Part shown: piece after piece, positions 10,367-22,851 of the stretch | Layout of the letters: the number at the start of each line of letters is the position of its first letter | Position numbering within the stretch: the first letter of the stretch is position 1 | DNA from: Bremia lactucae | Lineage: Eukaryota > Oomycota > Peronosporomycetes > Peronosporales > Peronosporaceae | Assembly: GCF_004359215.1 (NCBI RefSeq) | Contig: NW_027152029.1 | Coordinates: 286,778-350,777, forward strand | Direction: 5' to 3' | Length of the DNA stretch: 64,000 nt | Translations under genes and position numbers: made by a program | The notes under the pieces: model-generated | Databases searched by the model: none | What the model was told of the DNA's origin: nothing | The model's input: only the letters and a program-made list of their open reading frames with translations

Positions 10367-10992
10367 TCAAATTAACGCCGGGTTGGAAAAAGAATAAACG
10401 TATACTGGAAACACAGCACTAGCTCGGTCCATCCCACATTTTTTGCTGTCGGCCTCTAGACCTCTAATAGCCTTCTTCTCAGCTAACACCGACGCATTCA
10501 CCGGCAAGAAGTGCTTTTCAAGAGGCGGCAGATTTGGAATGCGATAGAGATACGTGATGACGCGGCACGCAAGTAGCTTCTCTAATTTTGATTGCATTAA
10601 CCTACAATACCCAGATATACAGCACATACATAAGAAAGCCACGACTGAATTGCTTAGCTGCTGACGTACGACAGGCCGCGACTGATAAGAAACAGAAAGA
10701 CGATGGTGGCATCCGTAGGGATCTCGAATTCGAGCGCGTTGGCCTCGTGCACCGTCACCAGGTGCCCCACGCCGCCAGCCTCTGCTGCAGCTCGTGCTTG
10801 TTGTGCCCGCTTTGAATCAATTTCCACCCCTACAGCGCGTACTCCGAAGCTTTGTGCGGCTTCTACTAGCAGGCGGCCGTCTCCACACCCTATGTCATAT
10901 ACAACATCGGAAGCATCGACGTGTACGAGCTCTAGTGCCTGGCGAAATATGCTCAAAGGCGTTGAGTAGAGCGTCTTTCGCGGTGCTATCAT
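10367..10992 (-). CDS. FAM173-like class I SAM-dependent methyltransferase (185 aa, two exons)
   Basis: A small Rossmann-fold methyltransferase, probably a protein lysine methyltransferase of the FAM173/ATPSCKMT type (mitochondrial in animals). Exon 1 is 10992-10670 and exon 2 is 10601-10367, separated by a 68-bp intron (GTACGT...TTGTAG) that restores the frame exactly. Visible motifs are TLYSTPLSIFRQALELV (family N-terminus), motif I VVYDIGCGDGRLLVEAA near residues 30-46, the acidic loop AVGVEID after it, VHEANALEFE, and TIVFLFLISRGL running across the splice into LEKLLACRVITYLYRIP. The start is the ATG at 10992, with no better upstream choice. Length fits the shorter members of the family. 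The enzyme class is clear; the substrate is inferred. Confidence 0.82.
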
Positions 10993-12840
10993 GCGGCTTT
11001 GACAGGCAAATTCGTTTGTACGCGTACGGGTTTACAAGTGAAAAGATCCGCGTCGACGTGAAAAACTATTGCGAATATGTACCGAAACAAATTAATAGTT
11101 CGCAAGCTTTATTTACGCTCTATTTAACTGGCGACTGATAGTCCCTTCTTGTTTTTATATCTGGGTGCAACTACGTCTTGGATCAGCCAAATTAGAGCAA
11201 TGCTTAAGCCAATTTACCGAGGTCCCTTCCAAGCGACATGCGTTCTGAAAGTCATTTCGTTTGTGTTGGAGGCTTAGTGTGATGTTCCTGTATTTGTGTG
11301 AAGCGTGCGTCGCGACATAACGCCCATAATACTGGAGCACCAGCGGTTTTAAGCCTATGTACATTTATTCTTAGATATGGCGGCGATTTGAGTAAAACGT
11401 GGCATGGTGAACGAAGCGAATCACTATTAACAGGAAGGTCTTCAAATCGAGAAGGCTAATCGTACGGTAAGCTTGGAATCGCTATGGGTCCGAAAACGTT
11501 GACGTCCGGCGGTGAGAGCTAAGTCAGAAATAAGGGTTAGGGAAATGATTCAGGTTCGTGGAAACATTTTAAATTGGTCAACACGTTTGAAGTTAGAAAT
11601 TGGAATTCGCTGTGGGGCCATAAACGAGCCTTAAGGCTGCCACACGTGTAAAACATGGCTTGACAGAATAAGTAGCCTTGTCTGCCATCTCGGTGTTCGC
11701 TTTGAGTGCGCTTCAATTGCTTGCTTATCATAGTTCTCAACATAACTCGCAGCGACACGCTCTTTCTTGGCAGAAAAAGCGCTGGCGGATCAAAGCTTGG
11801 TCCACCCCACAGGTTACCGTAGGACCAGCCACCGCGTGGTCCTCTACAGACAGTACTTTGCATTACGTACTGTAAACGCAGTTTTCCCGCAAGCTAAATG
11901 GATGTCACCATTTGTGCGTCGAGATTAAACCGCAAAAATTGGTTAATTGCATCCTTATTATTGTATTTGAACAGCTTACACAACACACACAGTTAGTGAA
12001 TGACAAGCAACTCGATCGAACGGAAGGAGGTTCAACGCTTGAATTGTCACTAGTCTTCACACAGCGAATAGTAGAGACTTTCAACATTTGGTTTATATTT
12101 AAAGGCCATTGCCGCTACAAGCAGACAAGGCATCGTGCTACGTGACTTGTGCGGCAAGTAGACAGCTATAAGGCAGAAGATGACTTCTGAGGTTGATTGG
12201 TATTGTGCGGCAGACGAGCACTTGCTTGATGCGGTGCTGTAGCATTTCTTCTTCTCCTAATTGTGATAGAAGCGTCACTCGACGGTCCGGCAATGAGAAA
12301 AGTGTTAAAAGCTATGACTTCAAAGCCGACTTGGTTTGCCAGCGAATCTCTCCTTTAAGGAAGTGCAAACTGAACACTTTTTTCCCGCCAATCGCCTCAA
12401 CGATAGTGACAGTGGAGGAAGGCGAATCTTATTCATGGAAAGATAGTTTGTATGCCTGCCATCGTTTATTTGGTTTTGACAATACGCTAAAGTCGGGTAA
12501 ATACGGCTATCGCACCGTGGATGCACGCCTAGGTGCGAGATGTATGTGCAGCGGCGGGCCAACGATGCAGGTTTTACGGCAATCAAATGACTAGAAGATA
12601 GACACAGGTCAGCAGCGCGCCCGCAAACTTCCGGTCCCTCTCGTTTGATCACCCGACAAACCGCGGCAGACAGCCCACACGAAAGCACACAGAGCCGATC
12701 TTCGCCAACAATAAGCCCATCCACGGTCGAAGCCAAAGCGGCCGCCAAGCCAGCCAAGAAAACAGGCAGCTCGCAGCACCACCACCAGCGCTCGTGACAT
12801 TCCCCCCGCTGTGGACGCCACCTGAGCGGGTGCGACTTCG
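10993..12840. other. Divergent intergenic region
   Basis: This 1.85 kb lies between the starts of two divergent genes, so it should hold both promoters. I see only short open frames without motifs or consistent composition, no tRNA and no recognisable repeat. Confidence 0.5.
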
Positions 12841-15490
12841 ATGAATGAGCTTACGCCCAACCAATCGGCGCCCCAGCCCTCACAGGCAACGGCCCAGTCG
12901 CGTGGAATCACTATGCCCTATGCTGCTTATGCTGGCGCAAGCGCAGTGAACACTAATTTCGCCGTTGCAGACCGCGTGAAAAGGTTGATGCACTTGCTTA
13001 TTATTTATAAATGAAGCGACACGGCGCGCAGTCTTCTTTTTTCTCAGAAACAAAACTCTTTCACCTCCCCTCCCCTCGCCCAGTCCCTGTCTCGCATTGG
13101 CTACAAAGCAACGGGACGGGGGGGGGGGCACCGCGGAGAAGAGGAATGGGGGACTGCGGCAAATTTATGCTCAAAACGATTGCATGCTAATGCTTTTTTT
13201 TCATTTTGCATGAAACAGTTTTCAAAGCGTTCCTCGAGGCACCAATCTGAGCACAGCCAAATACCAACCACGCCCGCAGCAGTTGCAACAATTAAGCGAG
13301 TATCATGCCGCAAGCTATGCGCTTCAAAAGAGTCCAGCAGACACCCGATCAGGTAAGTTTGATTACGCAAATCAATCGTACTCGCTACACCCGGCCCAGC
13401 CACAGCAGTCATATGTTGCACCATACGGTTATTCAACCTACGCACAAAGTTACGGCAACACTGGAGACTTTCAGCACCAGCACCATCCCGCGCATCAACA
13501 CCAGCAACACTATCATAGTGGATATGCTCAAGTTGAGACAAATGCTTTGGGTATGTTGGTGAGTTCAGCGACGAACCCGCAGGCATCCGATGCAATGCCA
13601 CATGAACCTGTAAATATTGGACATAAAGACGCTGGGCACCGCAAGTATCGACAATCGTACAATGTGGTGCCCAACGATTCCTTTTTAAGCTCCAGCGGTG
13701 GCTACGTTCATAATGTTGAGCGCCGTGGTAACGTTGTGCAGATCAAATCGACTTTGAGCAATACGCAACAGTCTTTATACCAGCATTCAAATTTGTATGG
13801 TAATAATACGGCCTATTACTCTCAGCAGCAACAGGTGCAGCAGCAACGGACGCAAGAAACAACACCCCTTAGTGCCAGCTACGACGCTAACAGCAATGGA
13901 AGTGTTTCAATTGCCATGGGGCAGGGCATGAACAATGGGAGTAGTGGTATGTTCACGCGTATGCCGCAATACAGCTCAAACGCATCAGGTCCTTCCTTAA
14001 CAACGCGATTAAAAGACGGAGGTGTTGACGTCTCGACTGGCGCTTCGTCGAGTGGCAGCCACTTACCTTTTATGCAGCACCATCACCCAGCTGCGAAGTC
14101 GCTTGAGTTGACGCATCCGACCTCGATATATGCAGATGTTACAAACCCGACGACGTCCATGTCCATGGTGAGCCTATCCTCGGATCGACCGGGAACGGCA
14201 TCAGTGAATGCAAACGCATTGTATCCACCATCGCTGGTCCCACCTTCATCCCAACACCACACAAGCACTGAAGACACGTGCGGTTTGTGCAGCGGCGTCC
14301 ACAGTGATAGAATTGCGGACCATTGTGGTCATCGCTTTCATGCTCAATGTCTGCACTCATGGGGAGGGATGACGACATGCCCGATATGCGCACAGGTATG
14401 TTGCGGCGATGCTTGCGTCCCTCTGACTAAAAACTCTTACAATACATGAAACTTTTTCTAGGCATCAAACACCATTACAAGCCTTCCGCAAACTTCGACT
14501 GTCGTCGGCTATGGTCTTGGAGGAGATAATATCTCGATAGCACAAAATTCTGCTGGAGAAATCCCGATGAATGGCGGCGGTGGTATAAGTGACAATACCG
14601 CGACCAATAATTCTGTTACGATCTCGCCCAATCCGATGGATTCCTCGCAAGTCACGACAATACATACTTTGCAAGCAAATAGCGGCGGACGTCCGCCTCC
14701 AATTGACACACGAGTTATTGATTCTCGTGTCGGTGCAACTTCGTTGAATGGAAGCAAACGTAGCGCGACGTCTACTCGCTCGGAATCGAGTAATAGCGGA
14801 CGGGTACGTAAAAATAAAAAGTTGAAAGACTGCTCGGTACCAGGCTGTGATCGCACGGTTCGTTCGCGTGGACTTTGTAAAGGTCATGGAGGTGGCCGCC
14901 GCTGTGGTTTTTCTGGCTGTGGATTAAGTGACCAGGGTGGTGGCTTCTGTATTAGTCATGGGGGAGGTAAGCGTTGTCAACACGACCGATGTGACAACTC
15001 AGCGCAGTCACGAGGGCTGTGCAAATTGCATGGTGGAGGGAGCCGCTGCACGGTACCTAATTGTACCAAAAGTTCACAAGGTCGCGGACTGTGTCGTGCA
15101 CATGGGGGTGGTCGTCGATGTATGGTCGAGGGCTGCAATAAAACGGATCGACGTGCCGGATACTGCGTGACTCATGGTGCTGACAAGAAGTGCATAATTG
15201 CTGAGTGCTCCAAGACGGGCCGAATTGATAGTATGTGCACGAAGCACTATTTCGAGCGCCACCCTGCTCAACCACCAGGTATGGTAAGCACGACACCTCC
15301 CCCTATCATCACGGTCAATGCCAACACGAGCGCAGCGAGAGCTCGAGCTGAAAGGAAGCGCGCTGCTGAACAGCAGGCTGCTGCTGCTCATTACACGGGT
15401 ATGTCTTCCGTCATGCTTGTTGGGTCCACGACTCACGCATCATTCGATGAACGGGTAGGTGGTGCGATGACGAAAACCGGGCCGTATTAG
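12841..15490 (+). CDS. RING-H2 and WRKY19-like zinc-finger protein (about 782 aa, three exons)
   Basis: A probable nuclear or regulatory protein. Proposed exons are 12841-12983, 13219-14395 and 14462-15490. The second intron (66 bp, GTATGT...TTCTAG) is certain. The first (235 bp, acceptor ATGAAACAG) is inferred because exon 2 has no usable ATG and exon 1 opens with ATG, the same Q/P/S-rich composition and the matching phase. The protein has a long Gln/His/Ser/Asn-rich N-terminal half. A RING-H2 finger follows at the end of exon 2 (CGLC, CGHRFHAQCLHSW, CPIC), suggesting ubiquitin ligase activity. Then come six tandem Cys/His fingers of the oomycete WRKY19-like type (for example CSVPGCDRTVRSRGLCKGH) joined by GGG-plus-basic linkers, and an Ala/Arg/Glu helix. 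It has no WRKY motif, so the usual database name is misleading. DNA or protein binding is inferred. Confidence 0.85.
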
Positions 15491-18400
15491 ACCTTTCCTC
15501 AAATGGCATTGCAGCGCTGCTGTTATTCGCGAATCGCACTGGTCACGAAATATTAAATAAAGTGGACTCATGCTTGGCTAATGATGGCAATAAGCAAGTC
15601 ACATGAAGGAGGGCATAAAGCGGGGGGAGGATTGTATTTGTAGCGAGGCAAAGGAATTTACACGATAGAAGACACAAGCTGAATGGTGACTCGACTAATA
15701 AAGAGACTCAGCTGCTTGGCGTCTGATGAAACATGAGCAAATTGGAATAAGAAAGTGAAGATAAGATGGATGGTCGCGATGAAATTGAAAGTGATCGAAA
15801 CTGAAATTGAAGACCAGAGTGACTAAGAATCGAATGGGCAAGTGTTCAAGGCCGCAATGAATGAATAGGGCGATACTAAATTTGCATTTTGAGCAAACTG
15901 CAGATTCCCTTGAAGAATTGAAAAATGGAATTACAAATTTTGCATTTAAACGCGAAATGCAGTAAAAATATAAACAAGAAATTGAGAAGACGCGACTCTT
16001 CGCCGATGGCAAACGGGGATGACATTATTTGCCGAAGTGCGGAAAGGACGGCAACGCGAGCGAGTGCATATACGAAAATTAAGTGTTGTAGTAAAGTGAG
16101 CGCCTCTTTATGAATTAAAATTAGGGAGGAAGTTGAAAAATAACGAAGCTCACAGATGAATGTTCAGATCACATGATTACAAACTCGGACCAGCGATCGC
16201 TGCGCTGCAAAATGTGATGGTTTTCTTGGTTCCTGGTTCTTTTTATAAGCACCGCACGCCTATCGACGATGGAGCTGCTAAGATCTCTCACCTTCGCATT
16301 TTTTGTTTCTTATTCGCATAACGCAGAGCAGTTCTTTGTCCGCTCTGACGGTACTTGTCCTCTGTCGGCACTTGTCCGATCACGATCATGACGCTTGTCT
16401 TATATAAGTTCCTCCTGCTAAAAATTCCTTCAGGTTGAACCGTTTAGACTCCATCAACTGATTTGACTCAAACGGTTTCTTATCGCGGCGACTTGCTCCC
16501 CTATCACATGTCAAGCTTTCTTTTGGCTTCAAGTTTCTCAGCTTTTTGTAAGAAGAGCAGCCGTGAAACGGCTCCATTTATGTTTCGACCGATAGACTTA
16601 CGTGCCCATCCCGCTTTAATTGTTTTTAAAGCAGCTCTGTCGTGTTGTATACTTGCAGCATTACATCCTCCGAGCTCCAGCAATTAAGTCGCCAAATGAT
16701 GCAGCTTGAAGTAATAACAGAAACCAGGTGGCGGCATATCGCACTTTCCTTGCTAAGTGAAAGGCTGTCTGAATCCGATGGATGATGCCTTGAGTAATTC
16801 CCATTCGCGAGTTGCATCCATTACGTAAGTCAACTAGTTTTCTCATCAGTCTGCTCGCTAGCAAACAAAAAACTAAAACACAGCTAGAGTATTTACGACG
16901 TCTTCATCGCTTAACTGATATCAATAACTGGCCAGATTGAATAAAAAATAATCGCGTCTTGAAAGCATGGTGTAGGGCTTGGAACGGAGACCTTCAAACT
17001 GAGTAATTTAGAAATATTGCGTCATTGGCATGCACTGCGAGATTCCATTTGCCTTTTCAAACAGAAATTTAATTCAATTGCAGAATATATACACCTAAAA
17101 TGATGTCCATATCTCACAGAGGCACTGGTTCGGGTACAAATTCTTATAATTATCTTGATTTCACCTGTAGCATGTAACGACTGCGCCAGTACGTCGAGAT
17201 CTTGTGATTTGATGTCACGTTCTATCTGTTAGAAGGACTTGAGGCGGTGCAGAATCTTGTGTCTTAAACCAAGAGAAAATGCTTTAAAACTTGGCAGTGT
17301 CCAACGTTAAAATGGCAGTAAAGGGACTTAATGCTATCTTCGTCACCATCTTTGAACTAGGGTTATGTTGTCATAAGGAACGACGTCACATGAGCAGCCA
17401 TAAAAGTCGACATTCTGCTTATAAATATCCAGTAATTGTCTGGATTCTGTACGGTAGTAAAAGAAACGACGAAGTCCACCTGTCTCGGAAGGAGGTGTGA
17501 AGTATTCCTTGAATTGTCTTTTCGATGCTACCTTTAGTAATCCTGAAACGTTTCTGCCACGAAAAACGCACGCAAAACTTTGAATGCAACGAGCAAATGC
17601 GGAGATTTCGCGACAAGTTTTCAAATTCGGTAAATATCCTTAGCAAACGTGTCGGAATGATTTAGCGTCAGATACACTAGCAAGTACACGATATCGTGAC
17701 TATATTTTTCTTCTCTAAATCGGGCGCTGGTACATTCTGTCGGATGGTATCAAAGTCGTGCCTTCCGAATTTAAAACACATCAGTCAACCCTCGATTCAA
17801 TTGCACAGCTTGATAGAATATTCGTTTCCGTTTTGTATAATAAATTGCAACTTGTGCCTACGAACAGGTAGCAAACATATTCATTGACAAAGAATGCAAG
17901 GGATCGAATCGAAAGTGCTTTAAAGAACCGGTATAAGCTACTCTTTTGGTCTAGATGCCTTTTATAGGCTCCTTAGTAGTGCTGAAAGCGATTGAAAGCG
18001 ACGGCTCGTTTTCTTGGGTAAAGTTGCTCCCCTTTTCATTTGCTCGGGCTTTTGCGAGCTTGGCATACACATATAAAAACAAAAGAAAATTTAGTGTCAT
18101 CTAGCATAACATGCCAGTCATAATCCACATACAACCCGAAGTGACTGATGAACGTGATCATCACATCTTTCTATACTCAGACTCAGAAACGCTCTAGCTG
18201 GGGAGCGTATTAAATTTGAGCTGGAGTAAATCACATGCTCCTCTGGAATCCTCCACAAATTAGTGGAGGGTATGTTTGCGGCCAGTACACCACTTTATGC
18301 AATGCGTTACGTACGAGCAGCTTGCCAAATATATGACATTTCCATCAGGTAACTTGTCATCGATAAAAATTCGACGCCAACGTCCAGAAGTAAAAACCTT

Positions 18401-20288
18401 GACTTTGCATTTGCACCGGAATCGTGAAAGGCTGCCAAAGGATACCTTGAGGGTAAATGGCCGGCAATAAAAACGATGTGGCCAGAACTTTAGTAATGTC
18501 GAAACTCAGTCTGCTTGAATGAACAGTTGCTCACAACTCAAAATTAAGATATCATACCAGCGCCGAATATTTCTCCATGCGGATCTTGCGTTTTATGCTT
18601 ACTGGGGGCGATTTATGCTTGTAAGGCAATATTCTCCTCGAAAACGACATCGCATGACCCGCATTTGTATTTCTTATCATCGTATCGTCTTCGTCATCGA
18701 CAATAAATGAATTGCAATAGAATTCGCTAATATTCTAGAGTTTGCTTTCACGATATCATCTTCAAAACTCATGCTTACGCGTTGTCGGTGTTGCAGCTTG
18801 AGCTAGACGCGTTCCCCTTCATCTGAACATACATTGAGCAATTATATTCGCTCGATACTTCACTGACGTTAAAATTCTCGAATATAAACTCATTGCGCGA
18901 TCCTCCTGACGATTTAGTTTATCCAATGGCAATGTCAAGGTGCTGGTGGTTAGTGTCTTCATTGGGCAAAATCTACCAATTTTTATAACAGCATGAACAT
19001 TTCCATGCAATGCTCATTGCATGAATTCTAAAAGTTTCGATGCTGTATATAGACATGAAACGGTGGAGCTAGAAACTTATTAACAGCTGAACAGCAATTT
19101 ACCTCGTAGCAGCAGCTTTCGTGTAGGCATAGAAGTAGTTGGGCCAGCGGGAAAATTCAAAATTTCCACAGTCTGGCAAAAATGGTGACAGGCTCTTCCA
19201 CTTCATTGTATCTGCCAGATGTATGCCTACATTATGTGAAATATGCACTCATTAGCAGAACAACTTTTAGCACTCAGCAGTAGACACACGCCTTAGGGCC
19301 AAGCAAATTTTTGGACGTCAACGGGTCTCTGATAGGCTGATCTGGCGCTCTTTAATGATCGGCAGCTGGCAAAGCGGAGAAACGTCAGTCGAGCTTCCTC
19401 ATTTCTCCATAAATGTAGGCTTCAAATCGTGAGATTAACGCTCGTGGAGCTACGGGGTTGGTCTATTCTAGAAAACTTGAACCAGAATTGCATCTGGTGT
19501 CTGGAGCGGAAGGGTTGAGTCAACGTGGTAATGGTGCCTCTAAAAGGTGAAAATCAAATTTCATCCGTTGTATCGTCGGCAGAGGCACGACGAATTTTTA
19601 GGTTGATTAGTATTTTGTATTTATGAGACGCACTAGACTCTAAGCACACGCCAATGAAAGCCATATCTTTCCAACAAATGATAATTCAGCACCATGCACG
19701 GGCTCCGTTTAATCATGTTGCTCTCCATTTTGGAGCTTTACAACAGCCAGCGTGACAGTGTATTTATACAAGACGCTTTGCGGCGTTTCGACATATGTGT
19801 TCGGCAAAGGAACACTACGTAGAATGTGTGCTCCGGTCAAGGCGTTGTAAGCTCGCCTCGTCGAGAGGGCAACTTTCGTATCAAAGTTCCAGCCAAAGAG
19901 TTTAATTTCCCAAAAATTTGGTTTTATGGAGGGTGAAATATCCGAAATAAGAATAAGCAGACTGTTGTTAGATTCAACGCAAAGGCCTTTTTGGATGATT
20001 GCTCAGTAAAGCTTGAATATAAAAAATAAGAGGCTAAAGCTTGTGCACCTATCACGCAATGTAAAGCAGGCGCAAGGAAAAATGTGGTAGCCACGGAGCT
20101 TATGCATTATGTCAAACATTCGATTCGTCACCACAGCGACGCAGGGGCATCCGTTATATAATAACAAGTCCCAAAAACATTACGAGTCTAATGCAAACAT
20201 ATGGCTTGGTGTGTATATACTTGCTCAAAAAGTTGAAGCAGTTTAAGGGCAAAGCGTGCCTTAATTACACTTACTGCCACAGGGCTTC
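15491..20288. other. Gene-poor stretch, 4.8 kb
   Basis: No frame has a convincing domain. An AATAAA polyadenylation-like signal near 15555 probably ends the preceding gene. A short minus-strand stretch around 16690-16500 has a protein-like basic composition (AALKTIKAGWARKSI) but is surrounded by stops and could be a gene relic. No RXLR- or Crinkler-like start, tRNA or LTR was seen. Confidence 0.5.
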
Positions 20289-20421
20289 TAAGCAACTATT
20301 TTTTTGTGGTCGGATTTGTGACTGTCAACAGTATGACGTGCTGCGCGTCCATGGTCTTGTAAGCAACTATTATCTTTGTGGTCGGATTTGTGACTTTAAC
20401 ACTATGACGTGCTGCGTGTGT
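20289..20421. repeat. Two-copy tandem repeat, 71-bp unit
   Basis: The sequence from TAAGCAACTATT to ATGACGTGCTGCG appears at 20289 and again at 20360, an offset of 71 bp, with a few substitutions. It shares GTGGTCGGATTTGTGACT. An open plus-strand frame crosses both copies (20191-20463) and becomes Cys-rich only because the repeat is Cys-rich. I do not call it a gene. Confidence 0.75.
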
Positions 20422-22851
20422 CGCCGCGACATGAACATGCACGATGTTTGTGAAGCGTGCTGATGCATATATAAAATGTAATTGTCTTGCGATGTTCCTT
20501 GTAACTTCCTAGGCTATTAAGCGGTCTGGTCTTCGCGCATACTGAACACAATCTGTCTCAAGCAGCAACTTCGCTATTTGTACCCCTTAATGCGTAACGC
20601 TGGCCGCCTTGAAGTCTCTGCGACTGATGGCGTCTGGCTTCATAACTGAAATGTTCGTTGCATGATGGACCGGAATAGTTGGTGGATGGCTCTTTGGCAA
20701 CACCCACGAAATGGTAAATGCGGGCAGTGTCAGCACTTTGTCTTTCTTTCTCAGTCGTCGCTAACAACATGGGTGTATGCTTCTGTCTCGTCAAGTGCGT
20801 GAGCGAGCTCATCGTGATCGCTATCAAATGTGTTGTTGCGCTAGGCGCGGCACTGGTGCAATAGACGCATTTTGGAAACACAACACATACGCGCGAGATG
20901 CTAAGATTCGTGGCACAAGCTTAATTGCTTACAGCATTTTACTGTTAACGCTTTTCGAAATGGGCGAATGATCATTATAATTACGATCGCATAGTGATTG
21001 CATTCATAATCTTGCTGCTCGACGGGGCGCACTGACGTATCAATATCTACTCTAGCGTATCTGCAACTAAGCTAATCAATCTACTACAGTCTGTCATTGT
21101 GGCTCGCCCGTCTAATGAAAGCCGCGCGGAGTGAAGAAGACCGGTTTAACACAATCATCACACGCTCACAAAATATTGTATTTCATGTTTGAGGACCTTA
21201 ATTGTCGCCTATATTCTTCGAATTCACTTGTGGCATAAAGGCGCTTCAAGGCTGCGAGTGTAATTAAATGCTGCAGCAAATGCATGTATCGAATGCCGAG
21301 TATTCTATCAGGAATATCGCTCCAAAAATTATCCGAGTGGATTGATTCTATTAAAATCAAATTACTTTTCTAGTAAAACCGGATGGCAACAGTTGGTTGC
21401 CAAACCTGATATAATCTAAAGTCAAGCAACACAAAAAAATTGAATTAATCAAGTATTTTTTTTTTAGAAATTCCTCGATATTATTCAGCAATCTAAAATG
21501 AGCCATGCATGTTTTTTTCAATTTTCTAAATGTTGGATAACAATCTAATAAGAGACGACCAAGTGGTGCATACAATTAATTCCTGTCCAATTTGAAGACC
21601 TGTCATCCGCCATACTGTCGCATATATGGTAGCCCGCCGACGGGTTGAGGGCGTAAAAGAGCACACATCGACTCGCCTTCCTAATAAATATACCAATTGA
21701 TCTGAAAAATAATATGAAATTAGAAAAATGTAAGAAAATAGGTATCTATTCTAGAAAAACATCAAGATCAAAACATGGAACTAACATACGAAGAGTATAA
21801 AATATTGAAAAAATTATTAAGAAATTAAAACATTCTCATAATTTCTTTTAGATAAATTTAATAAAAAGTAGGATTTGAACCTACGTAGAAAATGCCCGAC
21901 GGATTAAAAATTAACTAGTTTATAAAAAGTTCTATACTTTGCGTTCGACACCGCCTAACTCAAAGAGTCAGACATATCTTCTAGCGAGCTTTGGGCTTTT
22001 CTCATATTCACCGTATTCTGTCAATGGAATGATAACTTAAGTCTCGCCAGCGTGATATTTCTTTAGTGCTTGCGTGGGGACTTTCAGCGGAACCAACGTC
22101 ATTTTTTTGGGCGTTACACCTTCAATGGTAACTTTTTGCGTGTAGAAATTACGACTGATAGTGAAGCTTACAAAGTTGAATACTTCAAGGTTAATCGACA
22201 TTACACTGCTTGTTTTCTCGCGTATCAACCGTAAAGACAGTTTTCTCATAAAAGTTTAGCTGTCTGTCCAGCTTGCAAGCGCTAAATCTAGCAACCAATC
22301 CTGACTATGTGGACGCTTCATTTAAAAATTTGTTAAGCGGCTACATTGGATGTCATATTTGCACTGCGGCACGTGCTGAATGACATGCTCTACCGACTTT
22401 CTCCATACTCACATGCATTGTCTTTGAAGAGCGTGCTGGCGCTGGCTTCTTTGTAAAATTGGCAAATAAGGCGTGGTGGCGAAGCAGGCCGAGCATTAAC
22501 ATGGTCGGTGTATTCAAGACTGCCATACTTAAAGATTATACAATTCTATTGAAGGCTTGTCAAATTTGGCCCCCTTCGCTTGTGGGGGCCAATTTTGGGT
22601 CGAAAATAGGGACCATAAGCACCAGTAGCATCACCAATTTCAGGAATGTTATAGAATGAAGAGTCCCAGCACCGCAATGGCGACAAAATCACCAGCTGCG
22701 TGACTAATTGTCGCAGCAAGCAGCAAGCCACCCCGTTTGACGCGATGCTTTAAAGCGGATGAGGTAAAATATTAATTTTCTTGAGGGACATGTAAACTTA
22801 GAAATTATAATCCGCACAAAATTTACATTCTTTCACTGAAGTATAAAGATC
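20422..22851. other. Gene-poor stretch with an AT-rich block
   Basis: No supported gene. Positions about 21660-21960 are markedly more AT-rich than the surroundings and include a tRNA-like arm, listed separately. The last 150 bp should contain the tetraspanin promoter. A pyrimidine-rich TACATTCTTTCACT at about 22824 resembles the initiator-type oomycete core promoter only loosely. Confidence 0.45.
21870..21965 (-). other. tRNA-like 3' arm in AT-rich DNA (possible mitochondrial insertion)
   Basis: On the minus strand GTAGG-TTCAAAT-CCTAC forms a perfect T-arm. The preceding bases (TTTTTAATCCGTCGG) resemble an anticodon arm, but a complete cloverleaf cannot be drawn. The block's AT-richness and the related sequence at about 62127-62190 suggest a nuclear copy of mitochondrial tRNA DNA. 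This is inference. Confidence 0.35.

Noticed and set aside
12609..12911. Minus-strand open frame of 100 codons, Trp/Cys-rich
   Set aside because: It lies opposite the proposed first exon and promoter of the RING-H2 gene, shows no domain, and its composition is explained by a GC-rich stretch.
13118..13132. Poly-G run as a regulatory quadruplex
   Set aside because: It is a single homopolymer run inside a proposed intron, and its length may be a sequencing artefact.
13101..13601. Minus-strand open frame of 166 codons
   Set aside because: It is antisense to the Gln/His-rich exon of the RING-H2 gene. Repetitive CAA/CAG codons keep the opposite strand open.
12841..15490. WRKY transcription factor
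   Set aside because: There is no WRKYGQK-type heptad. Only the finger array resembles parts of plant WRKY19, so the name would mislead.
15695..16012. Phe/Cys-rich minus-strand frame of 105 codons
   Set aside because: No ATG-supported domain, AT-rich flank, no homology pattern; probably chance.
20558..20881. Possible small secreted effector on the minus strand
   Set aside because: No signal peptide at any Met, and no RXLR, EER or LFLAK motif.
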